64,000 nt of DNA, taken from assembly GCF_003473485.1 (NCBI RefSeq), contig NC_053042.1, positions 45,347,762 to 45,411,761 of the forward strand, read 5' to 3'. The notes under the pieces are model-generated. The model made no database searches. It worked only from the letters and a program-made list of their open reading frames with translations, and had not been told where the DNA came from. The translations under genes and the position numbers were made by a program. Shown piece after piece: positions 61,504 through 64,000 of the stretch; the first letter of the stretch is position 1; every line of letters begins with the position of its first letter. The stretch is from Medicago truncatula. Its lineage: Eukaryota > Streptophyta > Magnoliopsida > Fabales > Fabaceae.

Positions 61504-62268
61504 GAATGAGAGAGTTTTCCAGATTTCTTTGGTGAAGAGAGAGAAAATTAACTTTGAAATAAATATGGTGTGTGTGGAATAAAGTTAAATGACAAAAAAT
61601 AAAATAAAAAGAAAATTATAAAAAAATACTCTAGGTTTGTACGAGATAGAAAGGGGTAAAGGGGTGTAGACTTTTTTTATTGCAAAATTAGTGTAACATA
61701 ATAAAAATAAAAATAAATAAATTCTTTAAAAAATATATAAATAATAATAATAATAATTTCTTTATCAAATAATAAAAAAATATTAGTAGTTTATTTAACC
61801 TCTAAAAATATAATTTAATAAATGTTATTTTACACACACACATATATATATATATATAACGACGTATTTTTTTTATAAGATATAAAGACGTGTTGTTACA
61901 TTAATTAATGAATATTAAAATTTAATTTTTTTTATATTCATAAAAACATAAGGTAAATATATTTCATTGTTACATAAAAATAACGGTAAAACATTGATCG
62001 TTTGATAAGTACACATACCAAAGAGAGTAGTAGAAAAAGAGTGATGTATATAGATTTGAAGTGAGGCAGTAACAGACGATGTATAAATAGTTTAAGAGAC
62101 AAGTTTTAAAAAAGATTGACAAAATATATTATACAAGGGTCAACTCATCACTTCAGAATTTTAAAATAATTGTTGTAAACGAGACAAATTGTCACTTCGC
62201 AAAATTTTTAAAAAATTATTATAAACAAGACATGCTGATATAAATTTTAAAATAAGTATTGAACATAT

Positions 62269-62350
62269 TTTGGTAGTGGTCGGAGTTTGAACCCCGGACC
62301 TTGGATATATTATGCATTATCCAAACCAACTGAGCTAAGCTCACGAGGAC
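62269..62350 (-). repeat. tRNA-derived SINE (family 1), 17-bp TSD
   Basis: Nearly the same as the 55599 copy (GAGCTTAGCTCAGTTGGTTT, GGGGTTCAAACTCC). Flanked by ATAAGTATTGAACATAT (62252-62268) and ATAAGTATTGAATATAT (62351-62367). Confidence 0.8.
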
Positions 62351-62379
62351 ATAAGTATTGAATATATGATTTGTCATCA

Positions 62380-63510
62380 CTGATATATATTATAAAATAA
62401 TTATTATACACGAGACAAGAGATACACTGATATATATTATTAAACATTATTCTCCTTCCTTCAAAAAAACATTATTCTCCTTTTTTTTTCAAACCATGAC
62501 GTAAGTGAAAAACTAACTTAAAAAAATAATAGAATTATACACAACATTTGTTATCATTGAGTACAAATTCAAAAATAATTATAACACAAAGAGACAAGTT
62601 TTAGCCGATATGAATTTTAAGATAATTATTAACCATGTGACATGTCATCACTGATATATTATAAAATATTTATTATACATGAAACAAGTTGTTATTGTTA
62701 ACTTAAAAAAAACTTTAATAATTATTATTATGGCGAAATTGTCACTGATACAAATCTACTAACATCTACTTCTTCTAACAATATCTAAAAAACGAAGTCC
62801 AGCAAAATAAATAAATTAGTCTACAGTTATCAGTGGAAATTAATTATATATGACCATTATCTGTAATTAATTTATTTTTTTTAAATTAGAACATAATAAA
62901 CAAGTTGTCGCTCATATAAATTTCAAAATAATTATTAACCATGTGACATGTCATCACTTATATTTTAATTTTTTTAAGAAAATCACTTATATATATTAAT
63001 ATTTTTTTGAGGGATTATATTGTAAAATATTTATTATACACGAAATAAGTTGTCATTGTTAACTTTAAAAATTATTATTATACATGGGCGAAGTCGTCTC
63101 TAATATCTACTTTTTTTTAGGGGGACCGATACAAATTTACTAACATCTATTTCTACTAACAATATATATATATATAATCGAAGTCCTTCAAAATTTCATA
63201 ACCGTCCTTATTAAAATTCACTATCTTCTTAATTTCATGTGTTAACTTTAAAAGATTTATTATACACGAAACAAGTTGGCACTGTTAACTTTAAAAATTA
63301 TTATTATACACGGGCGAAGTCGTTACTGATACAAATCTACTAACATCTACTTCTACTAATAATTATTTTTATACACGGGCGAAGTAATCAGTGATACAAA
63401 TCTACTAACATCTACTTCTTCTAACAACAATAACAATATATAAAAATCAAAGTCCACCAAAATTTCATAATAATCCTTATTAAAACTCATTATCTTCTTA
63501 ATTTAATGTG
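62380..63510. repeat. scrambled array of related blocks
   Basis: The block GATACAAATCTACTAACATC plus TACTTC occurs near 62745, 63127, 63328 and 63391. TATACACGGGCGAAGT or close variants occur near 63083, 63307 and 63372. ACGAAGTCC-type and TTCATAA...CCTTATTAAAA blocks recur with them. The order is the same but lengths differ, as in nested, truncated copies of one element. Confidence 0.65.
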
Positions 63511-63648
63511 CATAATTGCATTTTTCAAAGTTTAATTTATTTATAAAAAAAACTAATTACGGACAACGATCATCACAAGTGTAACTAATTTCCACTAATA
63601 ACTATGAAATTTATTTATTTATTTTGATGGACTTCAATTTTTATATAT

Positions 63649-64000
63649 ATCTCTTAATATAAGAAGAGAAGATGTTGTGGAAAATATATTTATGCCCTAC
63701 AATGGTTGATTGCCACGTCCTAACAATGGGGGTAAAACATGTCATAAATTTATTTTATTGAACTAAATTACCTCAAGTAACTTTAATGATGTCATGTAAC
63801 TAATAAAAAATACCAGTTTAGGTGATGGCATGAGTAACTATGATGATATCATGCAAGTTGAACAAAGTATTTAGTTTAGTTACTTTTGAATCTAAAATTT
63901 ACCTTTTCTAACTGATGACGTCATCTAATTATTATTATTACTTTATGGTTTCAAATTTGTGCACATTTTTCTCCAAATGACTTGACGAAATCTAATCGCC
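63649..64000 (+). mobile_element. Helitron-like 5' terminus, copy 2 (runs off window)
   Basis: TATCTCTTAATATAAGAAGA then GAAGATGTTGTGGAAAATAT and ATTGCCACGTCC match copy 1 at 60274 block by block, including GATGTCATGTAACTA. The sequence continues past the window end. Confidence 0.4.

Larger units (their letters stand above)
59712..64000. other. right-end region without a supported gene
   Basis: 59712-60200 is the probable leader and promoter of the SURP/CID gene. After 60270 the DNA is repeat-like: two Helitron-like 5' ends, a GC-rich fragment at 61290-61500, a SINE at 62269 and a disordered array of related blocks at 62380-63510. Confidence 0.5.

Overview
The window is a piece of an AT-rich plant nuclear genome, almost certainly a legume of the inverted-repeat-lacking clade and most like Medicago. 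Reasons: spliced genes with canonical GT/AG introns, a two-exon gene for a nodule-specific cysteine-rich (NCR) type peptide at 34490-34774, several tRNA-derived SINE families, and many non-autonomous DNA transposons. No bacterial or organellar features were seen. All gene models were made by eye by joining open frames at splice sites.

Layout. (1) 1-8.4 kb: gene-poor, with SINE copies, a decayed RNase H fragment and a terminal-inverted-repeat element carrying a palindromic minisatellite. (2) 8.45-12.6 kb, minus: an Enhancer-of-polycomb-like chromatin gene of four exons. (3) 14.3-17.1 kb: two Mutator-like (MULE) non-autonomous elements with 9-bp target duplications; the larger carries back-to-back TATA boxes. 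(4) 19.1-21.0 kb, minus: a three-exon ATX1/CCH-type copper chaperone, with a 1.17-kb fold-back MULE just upstream. (5) 24.9-53.5 kb: a tandem cluster of GDSL esterase/lipase genes, all on the minus strand with the same five-exon structure. Copies A, C, D and E are open; copy B is a pseudogene; F is a remnant. One NCR-type gene sits on the plus strand between B and C. A 2.26-kb solo LTR lies 3' of copy C. (6) 56.2-59.7 kb, minus: a SURP + CID domain RNA-processing protein of three exons. (7) 59.7-64 kb: Helitron-like and SINE-rich DNA without a supported gene.

The most informative part is the GDSL cluster. It shows segmental duplication (paralogous promoters and 3' flanks), decay, and probable functional divergence: copy C has Asn in place of the catalytic Asp, and copy B has lost the catalytic block V by in-frame deletion. 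Paralogous flanks also give empty sites that date the solo LTR and one SINE as later than the duplications. I did not find a clearly new multi-gene system. The nearest things to novelty are the bidirectional MULE with its small ORF, the palindromic minisatellite element, and the divergent GDSL copies around an NCR gene.
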